From an uncultured Aquimarina sp. (lineage in GTDB: Bacteria > Bacteroidota > Bacteroidia > Flavobacteriales > Flavobacteriaceae): a stretch of DNA of 64,000 nt. Numbering within the stretch: position 1 is the first letter of the stretch; every line of letters starts with the position of its first letter. Where the stretch lies: positions 1 to 64,000 of the forward strand of contig CANMLG010000028.1 of the NCBI GenBank assembly GCA_947498765.1. Reading direction: 5' to 3'. A program made the translations under genes and the position numbers. Positions 7,460 to 16,562 of this stretch are shown one piece after another. The notes beneath the pieces were generated by a model that had not been told where the DNA came from, made no database searches, and saw only the letters and a list, made by a program, of their open reading frames with translations.

Positions 7460-8770
7460 TCACACTATTTTTTTAGGAATCCTAAATAACAGCAATGCTC
7501 CGATAAAGAAAAACAGCGCAAAAAATAGAATTGAAAATCGTGGACTACCTGTGTAATCCCCTAAAATACCATACAATAACATTCCTATAACAATTCCTAT
7601 TTTTTCGGAAACATCATAAAAACTAAAATACGAGGTAGTATCCTTTGAATTAATCGGTAATAATTTAGAATAGGTAGAACGTGATAATGATTGGATTGCC
7701 CCCATTACCAAACCTACAAAAGCTGCCGTAATATAAAATTCCATAGGAGAATGTATGGTATAAGCGTATAAACAGATTAATAACCAGATAATATTTATAC
7801 CAATTAATGTATAGATATTTCCTACTTTTTTTGCTATTCGCGAAGTTATAAGCGCTCCCAAAATGGCGACTAATTGTATTAATAAAATACTAATTATTAA
7901 CCCCATGGTTGATCCTCCTTTTCCCCAATCTATTTCTTCAACCCCAAAATACGTAGCTACTAACATTACTGTTTGCACAGCCATGCTATATACAAAAAAA
8001 GCTCCTAAATAACGCTTTAAAGCCATATTCTGCTTTATTTGTAACCAAATAAATTTTAACTCTTTAAAACCTTTAAAAATAATATCACTAGTTATTTTAT
8101 TTTCATTTTTAAAACTAGGTAAAAAAGCGTAAGTATATTGACTAAAACCGATCCACCAAACTCCTACTAATCCAATTGATATACGTGTTGGTAAGGCTTT
8201 ACTTTCAAACTCAAAAAAACTATAGCCTTCTATTAAAAATAAACATATAACTAAGAGTATAACACTTCCAAAATATCCTAGTGAAAATCCTTTTGCACTT
8301 AACCTATCTTGATCTTCTGTACTCGCTATGTCGGGCAAGTAGGAATTATAAAACACTAAACTTGCCCAAAAACCGATAAGTGCTAAAAAATAACTGAGTA
8401 ATCCAAAAAATAAATTTTCGAGATTTATAAAACTTAAACCAATGCATGCTAATGCCCCCAAATAACAAAAAAGTTTCATAAAAAGCTTTTTATTACCAGC
8501 ATAATCTGCTATTCCTGATAAAATTGGACTAATAAAAGCCACCACCATAAAAGCTATTGCCGTTATATAACTTATTAAAGAATCATTGTTAAAATCAAAG
8601 CCTAAAAACTGAACCCTATCATTACCATACTCATCAGTGGTTAATCCACTCCAAAAAATAGGAAAAATAGCAGATACAATTACTAAAGCATATACAGAAT
8701 TTGCCCAATCATAAAATGCCCAAGCATTCATCACTTTTTTATTTCCTTTTTTAAAAACTTTTGCTGTCAT
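7460..8770 (-). CDS. MFS transporter of the UMF1/Atg22-like family
   Basis: 436 residues with about 12 hydrophobic segments. The N-terminal NAWAFYDWANSVYALVIVSAIFPIFW is the signature of the UMF1 (Atg22-like) branch of the major facilitator superfamily, whose eukaryotic members export amino acids from vacuoles. Further conserved features are GIADYAGNKK in the loop after segment 2 and GAIQSLSRSTYSKLLP in the second half. An inner-membrane exporter or permease of unknown substrate. The ~50-nt gap to the downstream lipoprotein gene allows cotranscription. Confidence 0.85.
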   Translation of the reverse strand: MTAKVFKKGNKKVMNAWAFYDWANSVYALVIVSAIFPIFWSGLTTDEYGNDRVQFLGFDFNNDSLISYITAIAFMVVAFISPILSGIADYAGNKKLFMKLFCYLGALACIGLSFINLENLFFGLLSYFLALIGFWASLVFYNSYLPDIASTEDQDRLSAKGFSLGYFGSVILLVICLFLIEGYSFFEFESKALPTRISIGLVGVWWIGFSQYTYAFLPSFKNENKITSDIIFKGFKELKFIWLQIKQNMALKRYLGAFFVYSMAVQTVMLVATYFGVEEIDWGKGGSTMGLIISILLIQLVAILGALITSRIAKKVGNIYTLIGINIIWLLICLYAYTIHSPMEFYITAAFVGLVMGAIQSLSRSTYSKLLPINSKDTTSYFSFYDVSEKIGIVIGMLLYGILGDYTGSPRFSILFFALFFFIGALLLFRIPKKIV

Positions 8771-8803
8771 AAATCAATACTACAATTTTAGACAACATAA
8801 TGC

Positions 8804-8839
8804 AAAAAAAAGACTGTCTTTTTAAACAGCCTTTCTTTC
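8804..8839 (-). terminator. terminator downstream of the T9SS cargo gene
   Basis: AAAGGCTGT-ttaaaaag-ACAGTCTTT followed by a T-run on the minus strand, just past the 8901 stop. Confidence 0.65.
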
Positions 8840-8900
8840 TCTTTTTCAATATTTGTCAGCAATTTTAATCCCATCGCTACGGGCGTTTTTTTACTTGTGG

Positions 8901-9836
8901 TTATTTTTTTATTATTCTTTTAAAAAATTCATTTTGTCCAGATTTTATTTTCACTAAATAACATCCAGTATTTAATTTACTAATGTCAAAATCCTTTGAT
9001 GCAGTCTTAGTGCTAAAAACATTATTTCCTGATATATCAAAAACATTAATTTCTCTTTCTCTCCTATTTATGTTGTTTCTTAAAGTTAAAATTCCAGTTG
9101 TAGGATTAGGATATAATTTTATTTCTTCAGCATCATCAATGTTTATTTGATTAACACTTAACACCGATTGATCTTCCTTTTCTTCACATTCATTTATTGA
9201 AAAAATTTGTTCAACATTACATGATAACCTTTCCGCCACTAGTAAATAAGGTACATTAGGCTTTATAAAATTTTTCACAATTACCCCTGATACTACATTA
9301 GTATTATTTATTAATTCTCTCGATCCATCATTTAAAACTTCATACAATGTCAATGTTCCTGGGACACTGCTTGGATTTGCAAAATTATAGACCAGCTCTC
9401 TTTTGTCTCTAGAGTTACATGTTGCTAAATCATTCGTGATTTTCAAACTTAAAAATGAAGAAATCACATTAACTTCTTCCAAAACTTCACATCCATTAGA
9501 TGCTGTAACCTTAACATTATATTGACCTGGAGAAAAAATATCAAATCCTTTATTATTTAACTCTAGATTCTCTCTATCAATTAAAATTTCACCTGTAACT
9601 TTATTTGAAATCACAACATCAAACGGACCAATACCTGAATCAATATTAAAGGCTATAACTCCATTAGTAATATTACAATCTGGTTTAGTTATATTTTTTA
9701 CTCTATATGATAAAGGATTAATCTCACAAGTACTCTCAACTTGAGCATGCGCAAAAAAAGAATTCAAGAAAAAGACCGATGTAACTATTAATTTAACAAT
9801 ACACTCGCTTTTTAAATATTGTAGCTTTTTAATCAT
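8901..9836 (-). CDS. secreted protein with T9SS C-terminal sorting domain
   Basis: 311 residues. The N-terminal signal peptide ends near SFFAHAQ. Residues ~40-125 (YRVKNITKPDCNITNGVIAFNI...GPFDVVISN...PGQYNVKVTASNGC) resemble the SprB-type/Ig-like repeats common in flavobacterial adhesins. The last ~75 residues are a type A T9SS sorting domain (IKLYPNPTTGILTL...INVFDISGNNVFS...LNTGCYLVKI...FFKRIIKK). The protein should cross the outer membrane through the type IX system and be released or anchored at the surface. No catalytic motif is seen, so an adhesive or structural role is most likely. Confidence 0.85.
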   Translation of the reverse strand: MIKKLQYLKSECIVKLIVTSVFFLNSFFAHAQVESTCEINPLSYRVKNITKPDCNITNGVIAFNIDSGIGPFDVVISNKVTGEILIDRENLELNNKGFDIFSPGQYNVKVTASNGCEVLEEVNVISSFLSLKITNDLATCNSRDKRELVYNFANPSSVPGTLTLYEVLNDGSRELINNTNVVSGVIVKNFIKPNVPYLLVAERLSCNVEQIFSINECEEKEDQSVLSVNQINIDDAEEIKLYPNPTTGILTLRNNINRREREINVFDISGNNVFSTKTASKDFDISKLNTGCYLVKIKSGQNEFFKRIIKK

Positions 9837-10080
9837 TAATCAGTTAATTTTATATTTGGTACTTATAAAACGATTAACTCTCAATATACCCTACCCATAA
9901 TTCTTAAAAAAAAACCATAAATAGACAAAAAGCATATAAACACCATCAAACACCTATTTTTATGCTAAAAAAATAGTTTCTTTTAATTTAATAATGATAA
10001 TTGCAACTAAAAATGCATATCAATTATACAGCATTATTCAATTATAAAAATGATCCTATATAGTATTATACATAAACCCC

Positions 10081-10088
10081 TACTTTTG
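10081..10088 (+). promoter_or_regulatory. -7 box upstream of the phnA-like gene
   Basis: TACTTTTG matches TAnnTTTG and lies 23 nt before the ATG at 10111. No convincing -33 box was seen. Confidence 0.35.
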
Positions 10089-10110
10089 TATTACATTTAA
10101 AATAATATAA

Positions 10111-10692
10111 ATGAGCATTGAAAGAGAACTAAAAAAGCGCAGTAATAATAGTTGCGAATTTTGTAGCAGCGCTGAAGAATTAACTATATACCAAGTCCCT
10201 CCAAAACAAAAAAAAACAACTAGCAACCAAAGTGTGTACGCTTGTCGTACATGTACAGGACAAATTGAAGACCCTAAAAAAACAAATGCTAACCACTGGC
10301 GTTGTTTAAATGATAGCATGTGGAGTGAATACAAAGCTGTTCAAATAGTAGCATGGAGAATGTTAAATCGTTTACGTAATGAAGGATGGCCACAAGATTT
10401 ACTTGATATGATGTATTTAGAAGAAAAGGATTTAAAATGGGCACAAGCCACCGGTGAAGGTGAAGACCCTGAAGAAAAAATAATTCATAAAGATAGTAAC
10501 GGTGTAGTTATAGAAGCTGGTGATAGCGTAGTACTTATAAAAGACTTACCTGTTAAAGGCTCTAGTATGATTGCTAAACGTGGTACTGCTGTTAGACGTG
10601 TATCACTAGACCATGAAAATGCTGAATATATTGAAGGCAAAGTTGATGGACAACAAATTGTGATTATCACTAAATACGTTAAAAAAATATAA
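10111..10692 (+). CDS. PhnA/YjdM-like zinc-ribbon protein
   Basis: 193 residues. The N-terminal zinc ribbon has two Cys pairs (NSCEFCSS and ACRTCTG). A middle helical region follows (NHWRCLNDSMWSEYKAVQIVAWRMLNRL), then the PhnA C-terminal SH3-like domain (VIEAGDSVVLIKDLPVKGSSMIAKRGTAVRRVSL...IEGKVDGQQIVIITKYVKK). The E. coli homologue was once linked to phosphonate use, but its role is unsettled. The longer middle region is normal for Bacteroidota versions. It starts a probable three-gene run with the 58-residue basic protein and the YchJ-like gene, spaced 7 and 2 nt apart. Confidence 0.9.
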   Translation: MSIERELKKRSNNSCEFCSSAEELTIYQVPPKQKKTTSNQSVYACRTCTGQIEDPKKTNANHWRCLNDSMWSEYKAVQIVAWRMLNRLRNEGWPQDLLDMMYLEEKDLKWAQATGEGEDPEEKIIHKDSNGVVIEAGDSVVLIKDLPVKGSSMIAKRGTAVRRVSLDHENAEYIEGKVDGQQIVIITKYVKKI

Positions 10693-10699
10693 CTTTGAA

Positions 10700-10876
10700 A
10701 TGGCTAAATCAGGTAGTGCAAAAAACACTAAAAATAAAGCGCTACATTCAAAATTAATGGAGCGTAAAAAAAATAAAGCTCGAAAAGAAAAAGACAAAAA
10801 TAAAGAGCGTAAAAAAGAAATGGTTCGTAAATTTCAAGAGCAAATTAAAACTCAACAAAATATAGAAAAAAGCTAA
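10700..10876 (+). CDS. 58-residue highly basic protein
   Basis: Below the ORF-track cutoff. It starts MAKSGSAKNTKNKALHSKL, followed by an almost uninterrupted Lys/Arg/Glu helix (MERKKNKARKEKDKNKERKKEM). It begins 7 nt after the phnA-like stop and its stop is 2 nt before the next ATG, so it is well embedded in an operon. That spacing is the main evidence that it is real. The composition suggests nucleic-acid binding, perhaps ribosome-associated. No family recognised. Confidence 0.6.
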   Translation: MAKSGSAKNTKNKALHSKLMERKKNKARKEKDKNKERKKEMVRKFQEQIKTQQNIEKS

Positions 10877-10878
10877 AA

Positions 10879-11271
10879 ATGATTATTACTAATTGCCCTT
10901 GTGGTAGAAATAAGTACTTTAAAGATTGTTGTGAAATAATTCATAATAATATCAATTTAGCTAAAACTCCCGAAGATTTAATGCGTTCTCGCTATAGTGC
11001 TTTTGTAACAAATAATATTGATTACTTAATGCTTAGTTGGTATTCAAAGACAAGGGACTCTTCTACAAAATCTAAAAAGGATCTACTTTCATGGTCTAAA
11101 GCAATGACATGGGTAAAACTCGATGTTCTTAATGCTACATCTAAATCTCCTGAAACAGGTGAAGTGGAATTTAAAGCCTTTTTTTATGAGAATGGTATAT
11201 TAAATTGTATTCATGAAAATTCTCTTTTTATTATTGAAAATGCTCATTGGGTTTATGTGGATAAAACCTAA
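10879..11271 (+). CDS. YchJ-family (UPF0225) SEC-C zinc protein
   Basis: 130 residues. The N-terminal SEC-C type motif CPCGRNKYFKDCC binds zinc in relatives. It is followed by the NTF2-like YchJ domain (TPEDLMRSRYSAFVTNNIDYLMLSWYSKTRD...WVKLDVLNATSKSPETGEVEFKAFFYENG). The function of YchJ is not established. Third gene of the run beginning with the phnA-like gene. A long bidirectional hairpin follows and separates it from the convergent menB. Confidence 0.88.
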   Translation: MIITNCPCGRNKYFKDCCEIIHNNINLAKTPEDLMRSRYSAFVTNNIDYLMLSWYSKTRDSSTKSKKDLLSWSKAMTWVKLDVLNATSKSPETGEVEFKAFFYENGILNCIHENSLFIIENAHWVYVDKT

Positions 11272-11315
11272 AAGTATTTACAAATGATATATCTATTTTC
11301 CTATATCTCCAGTTT

Positions 11316-11358
11316 ATAAAATCTAACAATAATTACTATAATTATTGTTAGATTTTAT
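11316..11358. terminator. bidirectional terminator, 20-bp perfect stem
   Basis: ATAAAATCTAACAATAATTA and its exact reverse complement flank CTA. It sits between the convergent YchJ-like gene and menB and probably ends both transcripts, although the T-runs are short. Confidence 0.65.
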
Positions 11359-11424
11359 ACTATTACATAATCCTAAATAATTCAAACTCTTAAAACAAAT
11401 TTCTTATTTATTACCTATTAATGT

Positions 11425-12264
11425 TTATGGTAACCATTTCTTCTCAAAATTTGGCTTTCGTTTTTCTAAAAAAGCATTACGCCCTTCTTTTGCTTCATCT
11501 GTCATATAGGCTAAACGTGTTGCTTCACCGGCAAATACTTGTTGACCAACCATACCATCATCAGTCAAATTCATAGCAAATTTCAACATTTTTATAGATG
11601 TTGGTGATTTCGCTAGCACTTCTTGAGCCCACTCATAAGCGGTATCTTCAAGCTCAGCATGTGGAATTACTGCATTTACCATTCCCATTTCAAAAGCCTC
11701 TTGAGCTGAATAATTCCTTCCTAAAAAGAAAATTTCTCTAGCTTTCTTTTGTCCTACCATTTTTGCCAAATAAGCTGATCCGTAACCTCCATCAAAACTA
11801 GTTACATCGGCATCTGTTTGTTTAAAAATAGCATGTTCTTTACTCGCTAAAGTCATGTCGCAAACAACATGTAAACTATGACCTCCTCCAACAGCCCAAC
11901 CGGGCACAACACAAATAACAGCTTTTGGCATAAAACGAATTAAACGTTGTACATCAAGTATATTAAGCCTATGATAACCATCATCCCCTACATAGCCTTG
12001 GTGTCCTCTAGCTTTTTGATCACCTCCGCTACAAAAACTATATATGCCATCTTTTGATGATGGGCCTTCGGCACTAAGCAAAACTACACCAATACTCGTA
12101 TCTTCCTGCGCATCATGAAAAGCTTCCAATAACTCACTAGTTGTTTTTGGTCTAAAGGCATTTCTAACCTCGGGTCTATTAAATGCAATACGAGCAACTC
12201 CATTGCTTTTCTTATAGGTAATATCTTCAAACTCTTTTACTGTTTTCCATTCAATTAAACTCAT
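11425..12264 (-). CDS. menB: 1,4-dihydroxy-2-naphthoyl-CoA synthase
   Basis: 279 residues, crotonase fold. MenB closes the naphthoate ring from O-succinylbenzoyl-CoA in menaquinone synthesis, the usual quinone of Bacteroidota. Visible features are the start region VARIAFNRPEVRNAFRPKT, the oxyanion-hole motif YSFCSGGDQKARG, VVPGWAVGGGHSLHVVCDMTLASKEHAIFKQTDADVTSFDGGYGSAYLAK (characteristic of MenB) and a C-terminal FLEKRKPNFEKKWLP. No other men genes lie in the window. The start chosen is the track ATG. Confidence 0.97.
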   Translation of the reverse strand: MSLIEWKTVKEFEDITYKKSNGVARIAFNRPEVRNAFRPKTTSELLEAFHDAQEDTSIGVVLLSAEGPSSKDGIYSFCSGGDQKARGHQGYVGDDGYHRLNILDVQRLIRFMPKAVICVVPGWAVGGGHSLHVVCDMTLASKEHAIFKQTDADVTSFDGGYGSAYLAKMVGQKKAREIFFLGRNYSAQEAFEMGMVNAVIPHAELEDTAYEWAQEVLAKSPTSIKMLKFAMNLTDDGMVGQQVFAGEATRLAYMTDEAKEGRNAFLEKRKPNFEKKWLP

Positions 12265-12490
12265 ACACTTTATTTTTTCTCCACACTGTGGTATTTAATT
12301 TTTTTGAGAGTTAACTCTATACAAAAATAATTAGTAGTCACCTAGGTAATATCAACTAGACAACTAGTTCAAAAATAACTCAAATAATAGCATTGCCCAT
12401 ACCAATAGTAGGTTTAATTATATTATAGCCCAAACAAAAATATGTTAATTAAATTTTCGTAAAACAAACTAGTAAAATTTTTGAATGCAT

Positions 12491-12498
12491 TACCTTTG
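12491..12498 (+). promoter_or_regulatory. -7 box for the gene at 12562
   Basis: TACCTTTG matches TAnnTTTG about 64 nt upstream of the TTG start. The upstream TTTTTG lies too close to be a good -33 element. Confidence 0.35.
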
Positions 12499-12561
12499 CT
12501 TTTGTAAGCAGTATGCTTTTATAATCACAAACAAAATATTAACTAATTAACTCTATAAATT

Positions 12562-12945
12562 TTGGAAAGTAAAAAAGCCCAAAAACTTATTACTAAGATT
12601 TTATCGGAATTGGATCACGCTGGGATTATCATTAACACTGTTACCGATGATTTAAAGGAACTACGACCTTATGCGCTAGAGGAAAAAAATCCATTACTTG
12701 TTAAAGTAATAAGACTTACATATGAACATATTGAGGCACATCAAACTTTTGCAATAGCCATTCCAGATGATGAACCTATTGAGATTGAAGAAGGTGAAGA
12801 GGTAATGGTTTCTGATTTAGATGAGAATCACGATCCTAAAGAAAGTTTAGCTTACTTAGTTTCCCTTTTTAAAGATTTAAATAATAAAATGAATATACTT
12901 GATCTTAAAGCTTATAGAAATGCTTTAAATGAATACAACAGTTAA
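12562..12945 (+). CDS. conserved-looking acidic protein, TTG start
   Basis: 127 residues, no named family recognised. The ORF opens with TTG, since no in-frame ATG lies near the expected N-terminus. The sequence is helical, with an acidic middle (PDDEPIEIEEGEEVMVSDLDENHDPKESL) that reads like a disordered or charged linker between two helical halves. Codon use matches the neighbouring core genes. It is followed by a strong bidirectional terminator. Function unknown; the cytosolic location is inferred from the lack of a signal or membrane segments. Confidence 0.65.
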   Translation: MESKKAQKLITKILSELDHAGIIINTVTDDLKELRPYALEEKNPLLVKVIRLTYEHIEAHQTFAIAIPDDEPIEIEEGEEVMVSDLDENHDPKESLAYLVSLFKDLNNKMNILDLKAYRNALNEYNS

Positions 12946-12966
12946 CTATTTAAAATAAGTAACTAT

Positions 12967-13007
12967 AACAAAAAAACCGATATGCATTACATATCGGTTT
13001 TTTTGTT
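12967..13007. terminator. bidirectional terminator, 18-bp stem
   Basis: AACAAAAAAACCGATATG-cattA-CATATCGGTTTTTTTGTT has T-runs on both strands and lies between convergent genes. Confidence 0.85.
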
Positions 13008-13009
13008 AT

Positions 13010-13207
13010 TTAAAATGTTGTTTGAATAGAAAAAGAAGCTAATTGAGGCTTTTTTTCTATTAATCTATTAATAAAAATTTTTAATTCCTCAATTTCATGA
13101 GGTAGTAAACGTTTGAATGCTTTTTCAACTTCTTTGGAAAATAAATTTACATCAAAGCTGACTTTTTCCAATACCGTTTTGGTATAGTCAAACATAGCTC
13201 TTGCCAT
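13010..13207 (-). CDS. small hypothetical protein (65 residues)
   Basis: The preferred start is MARAMFDYTKTVLEKVSFD; the track start adds 20 residues that do not look coding. The pattern 'MFDYTKTVLEKVSFDVNLFSKEVEKAFKRLLPHEIEELKIFINRLI' is a compact two- or three-helix protein. It is small but has a good Bacteroidota-like composition and a terminator at its 3' end. Similar short proteins are common in Flavobacteriaceae, with unknown function. Confidence 0.6.
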   Translation of the reverse strand: MARAMFDYTKTVLEKVSFDVNLFSKEVEKAFKRLLPHEIEELKIFINRLIEKKPQLASFSIQTTF

Positions 13208-13323
13208 ATATATTTTTTTATTGTAGTTTATAATACTCGACCGTACAATGCCTACATTACTAAACAATTATAGTTAAAAAAACGATATTTAGCAATTAGT
13301 TGTTGCAAAATATAATCATAAAA

Positions 13324-13779
13324 TTATTTTTTTAACCTCACAGTCCATTCAAATTTAAAATCTGAAACTACTACCCCTTTTTCATTAACACCTTGAGAAT
13401 CAAGCCAAAAAGTCTGCCCTTCACCAGTAGCTATGGTATGTTTGATTGCTTTTGAAATTTTTTCTTCTTCAGTACATAAAAAAGTGATTTTACCTGTAGC
13501 TTTTTTACTAAAACTGGCTTTATTTTGAGCCACAAGCATCGAAATTTTTTCTTCACTTTCTTTAATTCCCTTCATTACTAAAGCCCCTGTACTTAATTCT
13601 GCTGCCATAGCTTGTACCGCAAAATACATAGATTTAAAAGGATTTTGATTAATCCATTTATGTGTAACGGTTACTTCACAAATTGAAGCTGTAATTTTTT
13701 GAACTCTTACACCACACCACCATGCTGCTGGTAATTTAAAAAACAAAAAACGATTTAAATTCTTTTGAGTTATTTCCAT
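13324..13779 (-). CDS. DUF4442/hot-dog-fold thioesterase-like protein
   Basis: 151 residues. KLPAAWWCGVRVQKITASICEVTVTHKWINQNPFKSMYFAVQAMAAELSTGALVMKGI matches the DUF4442 (YiiD C-terminal) hot-dog fold. The pattern 'KWxNQNPFxSMYFAVQAMAAELSTG' contains the helix that usually carries the active-site region in this superfamily. Acyl-CoA thioesterase activity is plausible but unproven for this subgroup. No operon partners. Confidence 0.75.
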   Translation of the reverse strand: MEITQKNLNRFLFFKLPAAWWCGVRVQKITASICEVTVTHKWINQNPFKSMYFAVQAMAAELSTGALVMKGIKESEEKISMLVAQNKASFSKKATGKITFLCTEEEKISKAIKHTIATGEGQTFWLDSQGVNEKGVVVSDFKFEWTVRLKK

Positions 13780-13910
13780 AAAATAATTTTTACCCTTTGA
13801 AAGATATAAATAAAAATTCCCTAAACCTAGACTAAAAAATTGTTCAGCATTAATTAAATCTTACAAAACAACATTAAATACAAATCTAAAATCAATTGTA
13901 TTAGATTTTG

Positions 13911-13918
13911 TATGTTTG
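13911..13918 (+). promoter_or_regulatory. candidate -7 box for the gene at 14065
   Basis: TATGTTTG matches TAnnTTTG about 147 nt upstream of the TTG start. No well-spaced -33 element. Confidence 0.25.
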
Positions 13919-14064
13919 TCCCTAATATTTAATTGTAACATATTTGTAAAAATTAAGTTTTTAAACTTAATGCTTCACTTTTTAAAATCGCTTTTTTTAA
14001 ATAATAATAAAAAAAAAGCCTTATAAAATGTAAAAGTGTTAGATAAATTCGTAAAAATTGAGTT

Positions 14065-14925
14065 TTGAAAAAAATATTTATACTTGCTTTTTTATTACTA
14101 AATACTATTTGTAATGCTCAAAGTGTTACAAAAATAAAAGGAAATAAAATCCTAGAAACCAAAAGCATTGATATTCCCGAATTTAGAATATTAGAAATTG
14201 GTGAAAAGTTTGAAGTTGTTTTAGTTCCAACTACTCAACCTAGTATTTACATAGAAGCTGATAGTAATCTACTTGAATTTATTGAAGTTAAAGTAGAAGC
14301 GGAAAAACTAAATATTAAGAGTACTCGTACTATTACTCGATTCAAAAAATTAGCTATTGAGATTGGCTATACACCTAATTTATCAAAAATAATTTCTAGC
14401 GGTCGTACTTCCATACTATCTGAAGGAGATATAAAAGTAGAGCGTTTAGCTATTGAAGCCTATGAAAATGCCAATCTAACCATAAATACCAAAGCAGATC
14501 GGGTCGATATTTTAGGAAAAGATAATAGTCGTATTACATGTATTATAGCTGCTCCTTCTATTGGTATTCATAGTAATGATTCATCTAAAATAAGTGCAAA
14601 TATTGTTTCTGAAAATCTAAATATTGCTCAAAATCAACAGAGTAAAATTGAAATACAAGGTACCACAACTAAAAACACACTATTCTTATTAGACTCTTGT
14701 AATTTTTATGGTATTGACCTTATAACAACCAACGCCTCATTATCCATTGAAGGTAAAAGTTATGCCTACTTAAATGTAACCGATAAATTAGAGCTTAAAG
14801 TTACTGGCGAAAGTGAAGTTTCTTTACTTTCAAATCCTATGATTGACTTACAAAAATTTCAGGATGAGGCTGTATTTAAAAAAATAAAAAAAGCTCCAAG
14901 TACTTTTAAGCGCCTGTTTGATTAA
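14065..14925 (+). CDS. secreted DUF2807 (GIN-domain) protein, TTG start
   Basis: 286 residues. The signal peptide is MKKIFILAFLLLNTICNAQ, where the first residue is encoded by TTG. The rest is a repetitive beta-structure typical of the DUF2807 'putative auto-transporter adhesin, head GIN domain' family (FRILEIGEKFEVVLVPTTQPSIYIEADSNLLEFIEVKVEAEKLNIKS). These periplasmic or surface beta-solenoid proteins are abundant in Bacteroidota and their function is not defined. The TTG start is supported because the signal peptide begins exactly there. Confidence 0.8.
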   Translation: MKKIFILAFLLLNTICNAQSVTKIKGNKILETKSIDIPEFRILEIGEKFEVVLVPTTQPSIYIEADSNLLEFIEVKVEAEKLNIKSTRTITRFKKLAIEIGYTPNLSKIISSGRTSILSEGDIKVERLAIEAYENANLTINTKADRVDILGKDNSRITCIIAAPSIGIHSNDSSKISANIVSENLNIAQNQQSKIEIQGTTTKNTLFLLDSCNFYGIDLITTNASLSIEGKSYAYLNVTDKLELKVTGESEVSLLSNPMIDLQKFQDEAVFKKIKKAPSTFKRLFD

Positions 14926-14961
14926 TAATTATTTTAGCTACATGTAAAATCGTATATCTAT

Positions 14962-15630
14962 TTAAGACACATAAGTAATAATAAAAATACTATCCTTATT
15001 ACTTACTATTTTATTCATATTAGCTTCAAATAACACCCCCTCTTTGATCAATTCCCCTTCCACTTCAATAGCTCCCGAAACTACGTAAATTAAACTTTCT
15101 ACTGGTGCTATATACGATTGTTGATTTGTTAAATGACCTACTTCTATTTGAGTTGAATTATCATCTTCTACACCACCATACACTTTTGTTATTTTTCCTT
15201 TCTCTGCAATTCGAACTCTAAAACTTGCTTTCTCATCTTCCTTTTCTGGAACTAACCATAACTGAAGCATTCTGGTTGTATCCGTTCCTTTATTTATCTC
15301 ATTATGTATAAAACCTTCTTTTCCTGACTTTTGTACCTGAAAATCTAAAGATTTTAAATTTACGCCATGCTCAAGTGAACCCTCGTGACTCAACTCACCT
15401 TCTACTACAAAAGTTAATACATCAATAAACTTATGAGGATGCATACCTGTGGAAATTCCTTTTTTAAACCATGAATCTGCCAAGTAAATTAAATTTCCTA
15501 TACCTGGCCAAGTTCCTTGTCTTACTCCCATTCCTGGTCCATATTTAGGGTGAACAATTAATCTTTTTTGCACTATTCCATGAAAACCTCCTGTTTCTAT
15601 ACTATTTCTATCTAGTTTTATAAGTGACAT
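14962..15630 (-). CDS. pirin family bicupin protein
   Basis: 222 residues, shorter than the ~290-residue pirins. The N-terminal cupin has HPKYGPGMGVRQGTWPGIGNLIYLAD and the metal-binding HPHKFIDVLTFVVEGELSHEGSLEHG. The C-terminal part (SYIAPVESLIYVVSGAIEVEGELIKEGVLFEA) is a second, degenerate cupin. Family members bind iron and some show quercetinase-like dioxygenase activity. Convergent to the DUF2807 gene and divergent from pyrF. Confidence 0.85.
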   Translation of the reverse strand: MSLIKLDRNSIETGGFHGIVQKRLIVHPKYGPGMGVRQGTWPGIGNLIYLADSWFKKGISTGMHPHKFIDVLTFVVEGELSHEGSLEHGVNLKSLDFQVQKSGKEGFIHNEINKGTDTTRMLQLWLVPEKEDEKASFRVRIAEKGKITKVYGGVEDDNSTQIEVGHLTNQQSYIAPVESLIYVVSGAIEVEGELIKEGVLFEANMNKIVSNKDSIFIITYVS

Positions 15631-15724
15631 ATTATATATAATTATTAACTTTAGTAATATAGTCTAATTATCAAATAACAAATTACACCATTTAAAAGGA
15701 TTTTAAGCAACGCTTAAAAGAACT

Positions 15725-15732
15725 TATCTTTG
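15725..15732 (+). promoter_or_regulatory. -7 box of pyrF
   Basis: TATCTTTG matches TAnnTTTG and lies 20 nt upstream of the pyrF ATG. Confidence 0.45.
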
Positions 15733-15752
15733 CCATAAACTAAAAACTAACA

Positions 15753-16562
15753 ATGACAACAGAATCGCTAATTGCAGAAATTAAAAGAAAAAAATCATTT
15801 TTATGTATAGGACTAGATGTCGATCTAGACAAAATTCCGCCACATTTATTAAAAGACCCTGATCCAATTTTTGCATTTAATAAGGCGATTATTGATGCTA
15901 CGCATCACCTTGCTGTTAGTTATAAACCCAATACTGCTTTTTATGAAGCTTATGGCATGAAAGGATGGAAATCTCTTCAAAAAACAATTGAATACCTAAA
16001 TGCCGTACATCCCGAAATTTTCACTATTGCCGACGCCAAACGTGGTGATATTGGCAATACCTCAACCATGTATGCCAAAGCTTTTTTTAATGACTTATCA
16101 TTTGACTCTGTTACTGTAGCTCCTTATATGGGTAAAGATTCTGTCGAGCCCTTTTTGGCTTTTGAAAACAAACATACCATTATACTAGCCCTCACATCAA
16201 ATAAAGGTGCTTTTGACTTTCAAACCCAAAAAATTAATGATGTAGAAATCTATAAGCATGTATTAAAAACTTCGAAAACTTGGGAAAATGCTCAAAATTT
16301 AATGTATGTAGTAGGCGCTACCAAGGCCGAATATTTTGCTGAAATTAGAAAAATAGTTCCTAATAACTTTTTATTAGTACCAGGTGTGGGAGCTCAAGGC
16401 GGAAGTTTAGCTGATGTATGTAAATATGGATTAAACGATCAAGTGGGTTTACTTGTAAATTCATCACGTGGCATTATATATGCTTCTAATGAAACTGACT
16501 TTGCTTTACAGGCGGCTAAAGCAGCAGAAAAATTACAACAAGAAATGGCAATCTATCTTTAA
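15753..16562 (+). CDS. pyrF: orotidine 5'-phosphate decarboxylase
   Basis: 269 residues of the longer (type 2) PyrF group. It converts OMP to UMP, the last step of de novo pyrimidine synthesis. The catalytic Asp/Lys cluster is visible as [21 protein letters not shown]. The phosphate-binding loop region is [21 protein letters not shown], followed by [13 protein letters not shown]. The 3' end overlaps the convergent 65-residue ORF by 4 nt, with no terminator between them. Confidence 0.96.
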   Translation: MTTESLIAEIKRKKSFLCIGLDVDLDKIPPHLLKDPDPIFAFNKAIIDATHHLAVSYKPNTAFYEAYGMKGWKSLQKTIEYLNAVHPEIFTIADAKRGDIGNTSTMYAKAFFNDLSFDSVTVAPYMGKDSVEPFLAFENKHTIILALTSNKGAFDFQTQKINDVEIYKHVLKTSKTWENAQNLMYVVGATKAEYFAEIRKIVPNNFLLVPGVGAQGGSLADVCKYGLNDQVGLLVNSSRGIIYASNETDFALQAAKAAEKLQQEMAIYL

